Below, piece by piece: positions 15,996-24,898 of a DNA stretch of 64,000 nucleotides. Source of the stretch: Ferruginibacter sp. Lineage in GTDB: Bacteria; Bacteroidota; Bacteroidia; Chitinophagales; Chitinophagaceae. Numbering within the stretch: the stretch's first letter is position 1; each line of letters begins with the position of its first letter. The stretch covers positions 31,115 to 95,114 of the forward strand of contig JABFQZ010000027.1 in the NCBI GenBank assembly GCA_013141435.1, in the 5' to 3' direction. Position numbers and translations under genes: made by a program. The notes under the pieces were generated by a model. It ran no database searches. It worked only from the letters and a program-made list of their open reading frames with translations, and had not been told where the DNA came from.

Positions 15996-16065
15996 ATCGT
16001 TCAGTCCACAGCAGCCTTTTGGCAATACCGCATTGTTCAGCTTTAAAAATGCATTATCATAAAAA

Positions 16066-17364
16066 TTACAGTTGCATCAAAAAAGCTTTTAACTCATCTG
16101 CACCTACATTAATCTTTGTACTTTTTTTCTCCAACAATAATTGCTCCTTAATGCTTTCAGGAATTGCAACAGGCTCATTAATTATTGGCTCAACTACATC
16201 ATAAAATTTTACTGGATGTGCAGTTTCTAAAAACATGCCTTTCTCATTCGGGTTATTTTGTAAATAATCTTGTAAAGCTTTGTAAGCCACAGCTCCGTGA
16301 GGGTCGCACAAATATTTTTGTTCATTAAATACCGTAAGTAAAGTTTCTCTTGTAATAGCATCGCTAATGCTAACACTGCTTACTTTATTTTTCAACTGCA
16401 AAAATTGTTGCTGAAATATTTCCATAATGCGTACAAAATTACTAGGGTTGCCCACATCCATAGCATTGCTAATAGTGGCTACAGCATTTTTTACATTATA
16501 GTTTTGCGTAGCAAAATATTGTGGCACTACATCGTTGGCATTACAAGCAGCAATAAAATGTTTTACTGGCAAGCCCGATGCGTTTGCCAAAAGCCCAGCA
16601 CAAATGTTTCCAAAATTTCCACTAGGCACACTTATTATTGGTGCATTGTTTTTTTCTTGCCATTGCTTGTAGGCAAAAAAATAATAAAATTGCTGCGGTA
16701 GCCAGCGAGCTACATTTATTGAATTTGCCGAAGTAAGAAACAGTTTTTTAGTCAAATTCTCATCCATAAAAGCGGCTTTTACCATTTGCTGGCAATCATC
16801 AAAATTTCCAGCTACCTCTAATGCATGTATATTTTTGCCTAATGTAGTTAATTGTTTTTCTTGTACACTACTAACTTTTCTACTTGGGTATAGTATTACC
16901 ACATCTACACCTTCTACATTATAAAAACCATTAGCTACAGCACCTCCAGTATCGCCAGATGTAGCTACAAGTACTGTTACTTTTTTATTGCCGTCCTTTA
17001 CAAAATACCCAAGGCAACGGCTCATAAACCTTGCACCAATGTCTTTAAAAGCCAATGTAGGACCATGATACAACTCCAGAGCAGAAATATTATTGGTAAC
17101 TTTTACAAGTGGAATATCAAAGTTTATAGTTTCTTTTACAATACTAAATAAATCATTTTCATTAATTGCGTTTCCTACGTAAGGCTTAATAACATCAAAG
17201 GCAATTTCTTCATTACTAATATTTTCTATATTCCCTATCCATTCTTTTTTTAATTGTGCAATATTTTCAGGAAAATACAACCCTTTATCAGGTGCTTGTC
17301 CGTTAATAGTTGCATCTTTAAAATTTACAGATTTTGATTTTTTATTGAGACTGTAAAATTGCAT
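16066..17364 (-). CDS. thrC: Threonine synthase
   Basis: This 432-residue PLP enzyme converts O-phosphohomoserine to threonine. The PLP lysine is Lys107 in ELYHGPTLAFKDIGARF. The glycine-rich phosphate loop VLVATSGDTGGAVANGF and the N-terminal MQFYSLNKKS-n-VNFKDA element are typical of the longer bacterial form. It is the last gene of the thrABC operon, 90 bp after thrB, and converges on the aromatic operon. Confidence 0.96.
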   Translation of the reverse strand: MQFYSLNKKSKSVNFKDATINGQAPDKGLYFPENIAQLKKEWIGNIENISNEEIAFDVIKPYVGNAINENDLFSIVKETINFDIPLVKVTNNISALELYHGPTLAFKDIGARFMSRCLGYFVKDGNKKVTVLVATSGDTGGAVANGFYNVEGVDVVILYPSRKVSSVQEKQLTTLGKNIHALEVAGNFDDCQQMVKAAFMDENLTKKLFLTSANSINVARWLPQQFYYFFAYKQWQEKNNAPIISVPSGNFGNICAGLLANASGLPVKHFIAACNANDVVPQYFATQNYNVKNAVATISNAMDVGNPSNFVRIMEIFQQQFLQLKNKVSSVSISDAITRETLLTVFNEQKYLCDPHGAVAYKALQDYLQNNPNEKGMFLETAHPVKFYDVVEPIINEPVAIPESIKEQLLLEKKSTKINVGADELKAFLMQL

Positions 17365-17454
17365 AGTTTTTAATTTTCCATTTAAAGTGATAAATCAAAA
17401 AAAAGTTCAAGTAATAAAAACTCAACTCTTTTACTCTTTTTCTCTTTTGATCTA
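17365..17454 (-). repeat. Intercistronic purine/pyrimidine spacer between thrB and thrC
   Basis: On the minus strand the spacer begins with a purine-rich run (GATCAAAAGAGAAAAAGAGT, then AAAAGAGTTGAG) and continues with a T-rich part (ACTTGAACTTTTTTTTGA). It resembles the spacers of the aromatic operon in composition and in AGAGTT/AACT pairing, but is less regular. Confidence 0.4.
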
Positions 17455-18375
17455 TTAATTAATTTTTACCCCTTCGTTATTTATTGTTGTTACATGAGTA
17501 TGATAATCTACACCAATTTTATCATAAATATCTTTCATAATTTGTTCTACCTTTTTTGCAGTACACTCTTCTTTACTAAGCATAAATACCGATGGCCCAC
17601 TACCGCTTATACCACCGCCAAGAGCTCCAGCCTCTTTACATTGCATTTTTATTTTATCAAACTCTGGGATAAGAATACTACGTATAGGCTCTATTATTAC
17701 GTCTTCCAAACTTCTACTAATTAAATCATAATCGTTTTGTAAAAACCCAGCAACAAGTCCGGCCACATTTCCCCATTGTTTAATAGCGTCTTTTAATGCA
17801 ACTTCTTTTCTTAAAATTTGCCTAGCATCCGATGTTTTTACTTCTATTTGAGGATGCACTACAGTTACATACATTGGCGGTGCCGAAAGTGGAACAATAT
17901 CTAAAGGAAAAATAGATCGAATTAAAGTAATGCCACCATATATACATGGGGTAATATTATCAGCATGTTTTACACCGCTAGCTACTTTTTCGCCATGCAT
18001 TGCAAAACGAACCAAATCATGTTTTGTAAAATAATTGCTTAATAAATAATTAGCTCCTACAACAGCACCAGCCGAGCTTGCAGCGCTAGAGCCTAAGCCA
18101 CTACCAGGTTTAATGAGTTTGTTTACTATTATTTCAAAACCAATATTTTTATCGGGGTACTCTTCCATTAAAGCTAATAAAGCCGCTCCAGCTACATTTT
18201 TAGTAGGTTCAGTAGGCAAACTATAATTGTCAATATGTGTTATTTTTATACCTGCTTCTTTAGTTAATTGCATTTCCATTTCATCTTGCGGATGGTTTAT
18301 TGCAAGCCCTAAAATATCGAAACCACAAACCAAATTTGCAATGGTAGCTGGGGCGCTTATTTTTATTTTATTCAT
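17455..18375 (-). CDS. thrB: Homoserine kinase
   Basis: This 306-residue GHMP kinase phosphorylates homoserine. Motif 1 is near the start (APATIANLVCGFDILGLAI), the ATP-binding motif 2 is KPGSGLGSSAASSAGAVVGAN, and motif 3 is ALGGGISGSGPSVFML near the C-terminus. Length is normal. Only 7 bp separate it from thrA, so translation is probably coupled. Confidence 0.96.
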   Translation of the reverse strand: MNKIKISAPATIANLVCGFDILGLAINHPQDEMEMQLTKEAGIKITHIDNYSLPTEPTKNVAGAALLALMEEYPDKNIGFEIIVNKLIKPGSGLGSSAASSAGAVVGANYLLSNYFTKHDLVRFAMHGEKVASGVKHADNITPCIYGGITLIRSIFPLDIVPLSAPPMYVTVVHPQIEVKTSDARQILRKEVALKDAIKQWGNVAGLVAGFLQNDYDLISRSLEDVIIEPIRSILIPEFDKIKMQCKEAGALGGGISGSGPSVFMLSKEECTAKKVEQIMKDIYDKIGVDYHTHVTTINNEGVKIN

Positions 18376-18382
18376 ATTGCTA

Positions 18383-20827
18383 TTAATTATTCGTTGCTCT
18401 TATTATATCTGCAAATACACCGCTAGCAGTTACATCTGCTCCTGCACCAGCACCTTTCACTGCAAGTGGTTGTTCGGGATAACGATTGGTGTAAAACAAT
18501 ACAATATTATCTTTTCCATACAAATGAAATAAATTATGTGTTGGGTTTATATGCTGCAAACCTACAGTAGCTTTTCCATTTTCTAAAGAGGCTACAAATT
18601 TTAATTTATTTCCTTTGTTTGCAGCATCTAGGTACATTGTATTAAAATGAGTTTCATGCTTTTCCATTTCTACATAAAAATTTTCAACCGAGCCTTCCAT
18701 GCATGATGCGGGCATAAAAGCGTTATTGGCAATATCATTCATCTCTAATTTTAATCCGCTCTCTCTTGCAAGTATCATAATTTTTCGCATCACATCTTTT
18801 CCGCTCAAATCTAACCTTGGGTCAGGTTCTGTGTAGCCTTCATTTTGAGCCTGTTTTACTACCTCTGCAAAAGTTTTTGTGCCATCATAATTATTAAAAA
18901 CAAAATTGAGAGTACCACTAAGTACAGCTTGTATTTTATTGATGCTATCACCACTATTTATCAAATCGTTTAATGTTCCAATAATAGGCAAACCTGCTCC
19001 TACGTTGGTTTCAAATAAAAACTTTGTATTAAATTCTTGTGCTAAATTTTTTAATTGTCCATAATATTTGTAATCGGAGGAGCAAGCAATTTTATTGCAA
19101 GCCACTACAGCTATACTTTTTTCTAATAATTTTTTATAAGAAAATGCTACAGTTTCATTAGCCGTAACATCAATAAAAATACTATTTCGCAAGTTTTTTG
19201 CCAGTATGATTTCTATGTAGCTTTCAATAGTACTTGAAGGAGCTGCTTTCAATAAATTTTCCCAATTAGTTAAATCAATACCTTCATCAATAATTAAAGC
19301 AGCTTTACTGTTTGCAATACCAACAACTTTTATTTGTAATCTATTGTGTTTTTTTAAAAATTCTAATTGTTGATTTAATTGTGTTAATAATTTTTTTCCT
19401 ACATTACCTACGCCTGTAATAAATAAATGAACTTGCTTATATGCCGTTTCAAAGAAACTTTCGTGTAACACATTTACAGCTTTTGCTACATCGTTTAAAC
19501 TAATAACGCAGGAAATATTTCTTTCTGAAGAGCCTTGAGCAATAGCCCGAATGTTAATGGCATTTTTACCCAATGCACTAAACATTTTTCCTGCTATGCC
19601 AGTATGGTTTTTCATATTATCTCCTACTACAGCTACAATGGCCAAATCTTTTTCTACAATTAATGGCTCTACTTTTTTTGTTTCTATTTCGTAAGCAAAA
19701 GCAGTATCTATACAATGTTTAGCTTCATCTACAAATGTGGTTTCTATGCCTACCGATATAGAGTGCTCCGATGAACTCTGGGTTATTAATATTACATTTA
19801 TTTTCTGATTTGCCAAAGCTTCAAACAAGCGCTTGCTAAAACCTGGTATGCCCACCATACCGCTTCCTTCCAAACTAATAAGTGATATTTTGTTTATGCT
19901 AGAAATACCTCTAATGGCAGAATCATTTTTATACGAATCTTTCTGAATAACCGTACCAACATCATTTGGCGCAAAAGTATTTTTAATCCATACAGGAATA
20001 TTTTTACTCATTACTGGTTGTATTGTAGGCGGGTAAATAACTTTCGCACCAAAGTGCGATAACTCCATTGCTTCTTGATAAGATATTTCTGGAATCAATT
20101 TAATATTACTCACAATTCTTGGATCTGCTGTCATCATACCAGATACATCTGTCCATATTTCTAAATTATTTGCATTAATAGCACCTGCTATAATTGCAGC
20201 TGTATAATCGGAACCGCCTCTACCAAGTGTGGTAGCAATACCCATTTCATTGCTTGCTATAAAACCAGGTAATATAAAAAGAGAAGAAGTACTTGTAGAA
20301 AAATAGTTTTGTATCGCACTATTAGTTTTTGAAAAATCTACAAGAGCTGCACCAAAATTACTATCTGTTATAATTATTTCTCTTGCATCTTTCCACTCTA
20401 CCTCTAAATTTTCGGAAAGTAATTTTGCTGCTATAATTTGCGATGATAACAATTCGCCATAGCTGACAATTTTATCTTTTGTTCGTGCAGATAACTCTCC
20501 CAATAAAAAAATTCCATTACAAATATCTTCTATTTCATTACACATTTTTTTTACCAAACTCAATACAGCACTTTGTTTAGTTACGGGTATCAAATCCTTT
20601 ACAGTTGTCAAATGCCTAGCTTCTATTTCTTGTAATGATGTTTTATAAACATCGTTGTTTGTAGATGCTAAATGTGCAGAGGCTAATAATAAATCGGTAA
20701 TTCCTCCTAAGGCTGATACTACTATTACAACTTTGGAGGTAGTACTTTTATTTTTTACAATGTTTATTACCTTATTAATATTTTCTGCCGATGCTACAGA
20801 ACTGCCGCCAAATTTAATTACTTGCAT
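18383..20827 (-). CDS. thrA: Bifunctional aspartokinase I / homoserine dehydrogenase I
   Basis: This 814-residue fusion has an aspartokinase domain at about 1-290 (VIKFGGSSVA, TTLGRGGSDYTAAI), two regulatory ACT domains at about 310-455 (SLISLEGSGMVGIPG, AVVGDNMKNHTGIAGKMF), and homoserine dehydrogenase from ~465 (FITGVGNVGKKLL as the NAD(P) motif, VLSGTLNFVFNN and GYTEPDPRLDLSGKDVMRK). It starts and ends the aspartate-to-homoserine route. The ACT domains imply threonine feedback. Transcription is probably set by the Thr-codon leader upstream. Confidence 0.97.
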   Translation of the reverse strand: MQVIKFGGSSVASAENINKVINIVKNKSTTSKVVIVVSALGGITDLLLASAHLASTNNDVYKTSLQEIEARHLTTVKDLIPVTKQSAVLSLVKKMCNEIEDICNGIFLLGELSARTKDKIVSYGELLSSQIIAAKLLSENLEVEWKDAREIIITDSNFGAALVDFSKTNSAIQNYFSTSTSSLFILPGFIASNEMGIATTLGRGGSDYTAAIIAGAINANNLEIWTDVSGMMTADPRIVSNIKLIPEISYQEAMELSHFGAKVIYPPTIQPVMSKNIPVWIKNTFAPNDVGTVIQKDSYKNDSAIRGISSINKISLISLEGSGMVGIPGFSKRLFEALANQKINVILITQSSSEHSISVGIETTFVDEAKHCIDTAFAYEIETKKVEPLIVEKDLAIVAVVGDNMKNHTGIAGKMFSALGKNAINIRAIAQGSSERNISCVISLNDVAKAVNVLHESFFETAYKQVHLFITGVGNVGKKLLTQLNQQLEFLKKHNRLQIKVVGIANSKAALIIDEGIDLTNWENLLKAAPSSTIESYIEIILAKNLRNSIFIDVTANETVAFSYKKLLEKSIAVVACNKIACSSDYKYYGQLKNLAQEFNTKFLFETNVGAGLPIIGTLNDLINSGDSINKIQAVLSGTLNFVFNNYDGTKTFAEVVKQAQNEGYTEPDPRLDLSGKDVMRKIMILARESGLKLEMNDIANNAFMPASCMEGSVENFYVEMEKHETHFNTMYLDAANKGNKLKFVASLENGKATVGLQHINPTHNLFHLYGKDNIVLFYTNRYPEQPLAVKGAGAGADVTASGVFADIIRATNN

Positions 20828-20852
20828 GATAAAAATTTAATGAAATGAAAAA

Positions 20853-20874
20853 TGTTTTCTTGTAAAGAAAAACA
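20853..20874 (-). terminator. Weak hairpin with T run before thrA (attenuator candidate)
   Basis: On the minus strand TGTTTTTCTT, loop TAC and AAGAAAACA pair with one bulged T, followed by five T (20852-20848). It lies between the Thr leader stop and the thrA start, 26 nt before that ATG. The stem is AT-rich and weaker than the phe attenuator. Confidence 0.5.
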
Positions 20875-20907
20875 GCTAAAAGCCCAATAGATAATATGGA
20901 AATAGAT

Positions 20908-20964
20908 AACCCTTAACGGGTTGTAATAGTAGTAAATATAGAGCCAAAAAATGAAGGCGCTATA
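20908..20964 (-). promoter_or_regulatory. Leader RNA hairpins of the threonine operon
   Basis: Two small stems lie in the leader: TATAG-n-GCC with GGC-n-CTATA (20937-20945 with 20956-20964), and AACCC with GGGTT (20908-20912 with 20918-20922) whose loop contains the leader stop codon. They could compete with the downstream hairpin in an attenuation switch; I could not define a clear antiterminator by eye. Confidence 0.4.
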
Positions 20965-21002
20965 CAAAAATCAGAAAAAATATGTGTAACTTTAATCGTC
21001 AT
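20913..21002 (-). CDS. thrL: Threonine-operon leader peptide
   Basis: This 29-residue frame runs from ATG 21002 to TAA 20913-20915 and begins MTIKVTHIF. It ends IFTTITTR, coded ACT ACT ATT ACA ACC CGT immediately before the stop: four Thr and one Ile in five codons, as in the enterobacterial thr leader. It lies 85 bp upstream of thrA on the same strand, so stalling when charged Thr- or Ile-tRNA is scarce could control the operon. The gene symbol is by functional analogy, not homology. Confidence 0.72.
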   Translation of the reverse strand: MTIKVTHIFSDFCIAPSFFGSIFTTITTR

Positions 21003-21016
21003 GTTTTTAAAACATG
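21000..21016. promoter_or_regulatory. 17-bp palindrome overlapping the Thr leader start
   Basis: CATGTTTT-T-AAAACATG is a perfect 8-bp inverted repeat that includes the leader ATG. It lies in the 277-bp divergent region between thrA and ppc and may be an operator or part of an RNA fold. Confidence 0.35.
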
Positions 21017-21104
21017 AAAATACAAAAAAAAATTGAAAAATATTCTTTATTTTTTTTTAAGCCAAAAAAATATTTTCTTTTCAATAAATAAATTTTTACA
21101 ATAA

Positions 21105-23663
21105 ATGAATTATCAAAATTATAATGGGTTACAAGAATTTAACAACAATGTTGCCCTAAAATTTCAATTGTACAATAGTTTATTTTCTTCACTGCCATTT
21201 CATCGTATTGAAAAAACTGGCATGTTACTTACCGTACTTAGTAGCCATTGCGAAGACGGTTACAAAAAAAAAATGAGCCCTACAAAAATTATAGAATCAT
21301 TTTTTGAAAGTAACACTACATACATAAATGAAAAAGAACAAGTGGATTTGCTTTTTAGATTTATTCAATATCTTGAGCGGCAAGTAGTATTATTTGATGC
21401 TTTAGAAGATGCAGCTTTTACAAAAGTAACAGATATAAGTGGAGCTGGCACATTAAAACAATTGGCGTTTGAAGCAATAAAAAATAATAAAGAAACTGCA
21501 ATTAATAAAAAGCTTCAAGAGTTTTCTATACGATTGGTTTTAACAGCACACCCAACACAATTTTACCCTGGTACAGTTTTAGGTATCATAAATGACTTAG
21601 CAAAATCATTGAAGGAAAATGACACTGTAAAAATAAATATGTATTTACAACAATTAGGTAAAACTGCTTTTTTGCAAAAACAAAAACCTACACCATTTGA
21701 TGAAGCAGTAAGTTTAATTTGGTATTTAGAAAACGTTTTTTATACTGCCATAGGCAAAATTACTACTTATCTTAAAAATCAATTTTTAGATGCTTTACCT
21801 ACAAATAAACCTATTATTAACATGGGATTTTGGCCAGGTGGCGATAGAGATGGCAATCCATTTGTAACAGCAGATATTACCCTAAAAGTTGCACAAGCAT
21901 TACGAGGTAGTATTATTAAATGTTATTATTTGGAAATACGAAAAATGCGACGCAGACTTACCTTTAGTGGAATAGAAATTATTTTAATTAATTTAGAAAA
22001 AGAATTGTATGATAATATTTTTATACCTGGCACTAAAACCAATTTAACTAAAGAAGCAATTATTACCGCTTTAGTAAAAGTAAAAGATATTATTATTTAT
22101 CAACACAATGGATTGTTTTTGCACTTAGTTACAAATCTTATTAATAAAGTAGAAGTATTTGGTTTGTACTTTTCATCATTAGATGTGAGACAAGAGAGCT
22201 CTGTTCATGAGTATGTATTAGATAATATTTTTGGAGAAAAGTATAGAAATTTAATTGTAAAAGATAAAATATCTTTTCTTTCAAATGTGTCTTTGCTTTC
22301 AGAAAAAAAATATGAAGATACATTGGTACAGGATACTTTAGCAAACTTAAAAGTTATTAAAGAAATACAATTGCTAAATGGTGAAGCTGGATGTAACCGA
22401 TATATAATTAGCCAATGCAATAGTGCACAAAATGTAATGGAAGTATATGGGTTATTTTTATGTTGTGGCTGGCAAAAAGAAACTTTAACTGTAGATATTG
22501 TGCCACTATTTGAAACAATAGAAGATTTAGAAAATGCTGCCAATATAATGCAAACATTGTATGAGTACGATGATTACAAAAAACATTTGGTATTACGAGA
22601 AAACAAGCAAACTATAATGCTTGGCTTTAGCGATGGTACAAAAGATGGTGGATACCTTATGGCTAACTTTGGTATTTACAAAGCAAAGGAAGCACTTACT
22701 ATAATGGCAAAACAATATGGTATTGATGTTATTTTTTTTGATGGTCGGGGTGGACCACCTGCAAGAGGTGGTGGAAAAACACATCAATTTTATGCCAGTA
22801 TGGGAAAAAATATTAGTACTAAAGAAATACAACTTACTGTACAAGGGCAAACTGTAAGTTCTAATTTTGGAACCATTGAAGCTGCACAATACAATATGGA
22901 GCAACTAATACACGCAGGCATAAGTAATGAATTATTTAGCAGTAATACTATTACTTTACAAAAAAACGAAGAAGATTTTTTGCTACTGCTTTCTCAAAAA
23001 AGTTTTGATGCTTATGTTGAATTAAAAAACCATCCTGATTTTTTAGATTATTTATCGCAAATAAGTCCTGTGCGTTTTTATAGCGAAACAAATATTGCTA
23101 GCCGCCCAAGCAAAAGAAATAATGGAAGAAAATTAAGTTTAAAAGATTTGCGTGCAATACCATTTGTAGGTGCATGGGCACAACTAAAACAAAATGTAAC
23201 AGGCTATTATGGTGTGGGCACAGCATTAGCAGCTATAGAAAAAGAAGGTAAATTTGGTTTGGCAAAAGAATTATATAAGAATTCATTATTCTTTAAAACA
23301 CTTATGGATAATTGCGAAATGGCTATGAAGAAATGTTTTTTTGAATTAACATCATATTTGTGCAACGATGAAAAATTTGGTGAAATATGGAATATCATAT
23401 ATGAAGAATATGAACTTACAAAAAAATACGTTTTATTGCTTAGTGGAAGAACAACATTGATGAGTAATTACCCAGTGGACAGTTTATCAATTTCAATGAG
23501 AGAAAAAATTGTATTACCATTAATAACGATACAGCAATATGCCTTAAATAAAATAAGAGAAATTGAAACACAATTTGATTCATTATCAACAAAAGAAACC
23601 TTTGAAAAATTAGTAATTCGAAGTTCGTTTGGAATAATAAATGCTGGCAGAAATTCAGCTTAG
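21105..23663 (+). CDS. ppc: Phosphoenolpyruvate carboxylase
   Basis: This 852-residue enzyme carboxylates PEP to oxaloacetate, replenishing the TCA cycle and supplying aspartate. Catalytic His149 is in LTAHPTQF. MGFWPGGDRDGNPF and MLGFSDGTKDGGYL are conserved. The active-site loop reads FFDGRGGPPARGGGKTH, different from the classic GRGGxxGRGGxP, and the late motif is IPFVGAWAQLKQNVTGYYG. The C-terminus IRSSFGIINAGRNSA matches the usual ending of the family, where the last residues bind aspartate. It diverges from thrABC, whose aspartate supply depends on oxaloacetate. Confidence 0.95.
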   Translation: MNYQNYNGLQEFNNNVALKFQLYNSLFSSLPFHRIEKTGMLLTVLSSHCEDGYKKKMSPTKIIESFFESNTTYINEKEQVDLLFRFIQYLERQVVLFDALEDAAFTKVTDISGAGTLKQLAFEAIKNNKETAINKKLQEFSIRLVLTAHPTQFYPGTVLGIINDLAKSLKENDTVKINMYLQQLGKTAFLQKQKPTPFDEAVSLIWYLENVFYTAIGKITTYLKNQFLDALPTNKPIINMGFWPGGDRDGNPFVTADITLKVAQALRGSIIKCYYLEIRKMRRRLTFSGIEIILINLEKELYDNIFIPGTKTNLTKEAIITALVKVKDIIIYQHNGLFLHLVTNLINKVEVFGLYFSSLDVRQESSVHEYVLDNIFGEKYRNLIVKDKISFLSNVSLLSEKKYEDTLVQDTLANLKVIKEIQLLNGEAGCNRYIISQCNSAQNVMEVYGLFLCCGWQKETLTVDIVPLFETIEDLENAANIMQTLYEYDDYKKHLVLRENKQTIMLGFSDGTKDGGYLMANFGIYKAKEALTIMAKQYGIDVIFFDGRGGPPARGGGKTHQFYASMGKNISTKEIQLTVQGQTVSSNFGTIEAAQYNMEQLIHAGISNELFSSNTITLQKNEEDFLLLLSQKSFDAYVELKNHPDFLDYLSQISPVRFYSETNIASRPSKRNNGRKLSLKDLRAIPFVGAWAQLKQNVTGYYGVGTALAAIEKEGKFGLAKELYKNSLFFKTLMDNCEMAMKKCFFELTSYLCNDEKFGEIWNIIYEEYELTKKYVLLLSGRTTLMSNYPVDSLSISMREKIVLPLITIQQYALNKIREIETQFDSLSTKETFEKLVIRSSFGIINAGRNSA

Positions 23664-23673
23664 TAAAAATATA

Positions 23674-23703
23674 GAGCTCCTATGAAAATGGGAGCCCTTT
23701 TTT
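23674..23703 (+). terminator. Terminator after ppc
   Basis: GCTCC (23676-23680) and GGAGC (23691-23695) form a stem followed by CC and six T, 12 bp after the ppc stop. The minus-strand porin gene ends at 23741. Confidence 0.8.
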
Positions 23704-23740
23704 AACGATTGCTTACTTTGTATATAAAAATATGTATTTG

Positions 23741-24805
23741 CTAAAATTTGTAAATAACGGCCACTAAACCACTATATGTGGATTTGGTACCCGAGCCATC
23801 TTGTTTTAAAAAGTAATTAGATTGTGAAGATTCAAATCTTAATTCTGGAATAATTGTTAGCGAACCCACTTTATAATTTAAAGAAACTGTATTTGCAAAA
23901 ATATTTTTAGTACTAAAATAAGTAGTTTTATTATCTGAAATTATTTCTCCCCTATATGTTAATCCTATTTTTGCAGAATAATCATAGTTTACATATAAAG
24001 CATTACCAAACCAATTACCACTGCTACCTGTAATGGGTTGCCTAGCTTGTATTGTACCATTATAACCAATATTAAATTTTTTATTGATAATACCACTTAA
24101 TACAGCATCTATTTGATGTAACGATTTTAAAGCACTCGGATTTTTACCAGAATCAGAACCAGCAAAACCAGAATAGTTTATGTAAGCCTTTATTTTTTCG
24201 TTTTTGCTAATATAACTAGCTTGAGCAATAAAATTTTTAACACTTGTGGTAGATGTTGTTTGATCATTATAATTGGAAAGCCCAAGCATAAAGCCTATTG
24301 AACCTGAAGTAATATCTGCTTTTACACCAGTATGAAAAAATGGTCCATTAGTAAACATATAACTCATGCTATAATTTCTGTTGAGCGATGCATCTACCAA
24401 TTCGTAACCAACATGTGTAGAAAATTTGCCTGCTGTAAACTTTACATTCTTAAAGGGAGCATAAGTTACGTATGCTTGTTTTATAAAAGATAATGATGAA
24501 AAACCATTTTTTGCTTCTCCATCATTGTAAGAAAACTCTTCAGCATTACGGCCAAACCCTAAATCAATTGTAGCACCTATTTTGCCAGACATGGCTGTAG
24601 CATCTACTTTTACTGTTGCCATACCCAACTCAAATGAACTTTGCGAATTGGTAAAACTTGTATAATTATTTGCTTGCTTATTAAAATTATAACGGTAATA
24701 ACCATCAACACCGCCAGAGTAACTTATTTTCACTGTACTATCCTGCCCATTTGAAACATAAAAGCCCATAGCTGACGTTGCTGCTAGAAAAATTTTTCTT
24801 AACAT
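23741..24805 (-). CDS. Outer-membrane beta-barrel porin
   Basis: This 354-residue protein has a signal peptide (MLRKIFLAATSAMGFYVSNGQ) and alternating hydrophobic strands throughout, ending in VAVIYKF, a typical C-terminal aromatic of outer-membrane barrels. It resembles the OmpL-like/beta-barrel porin-2 group often found beside ammonium transporter genes in this phylum. It lies 93 bp downstream of amt on the same strand and could let ammonium or another small solute cross the outer membrane; the substrate is inferred from context only. Confidence 0.78.
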   Translation of the reverse strand: MLRKIFLAATSAMGFYVSNGQDSTVKISYSGGVDGYYRYNFNKQANNYTSFTNSQSSFELGMATVKVDATAMSGKIGATIDLGFGRNAEEFSYNDGEAKNGFSSLSFIKQAYVTYAPFKNVKFTAGKFSTHVGYELVDASLNRNYSMSYMFTNGPFFHTGVKADITSGSIGFMLGLSNYNDQTTSTTSVKNFIAQASYISKNEKIKAYINYSGFAGSDSGKNPSALKSLHQIDAVLSGIINKKFNIGYNGTIQARQPITGSSGNWFGNALYVNYDYSAKIGLTYRGEIISDNKTTYFSTKNIFANTVSLNYKVGSLTIIPELRFESSQSNYFLKQDGSGTKSTYSGLVAVIYKF

Positions 24806-24831
24806 TGTGGTAGATTTTAATTATTAATAAG

Positions 24832-24879
24832 AGGTACAACTTTTGAAATTTGTCGAGGAGTTCATTAACGGTTGTACCT
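24832..24879. repeat. 9-bp inverted repeat between amt and the porin gene
   Basis: AGGTACAAC (24832-24840) and GTTGTACCT (24871-24879) pair around a 30-nt loop in the spacer of the amt-porin unit. It may attenuate or process the message so that the two genes are expressed at different levels. Confidence 0.45.
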
Positions 24880-24898
24880 TTTTTGTATTTGTATTTTT

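Noticed and set aside
15821..16204. Plus-strand frame of about 127 codons running over the gap between the aromatic and threonine operons
   Set aside because: It overlaps the ends of both real genes and the long hairpin; its product is Cys/His-rich nonsense with no family pattern.
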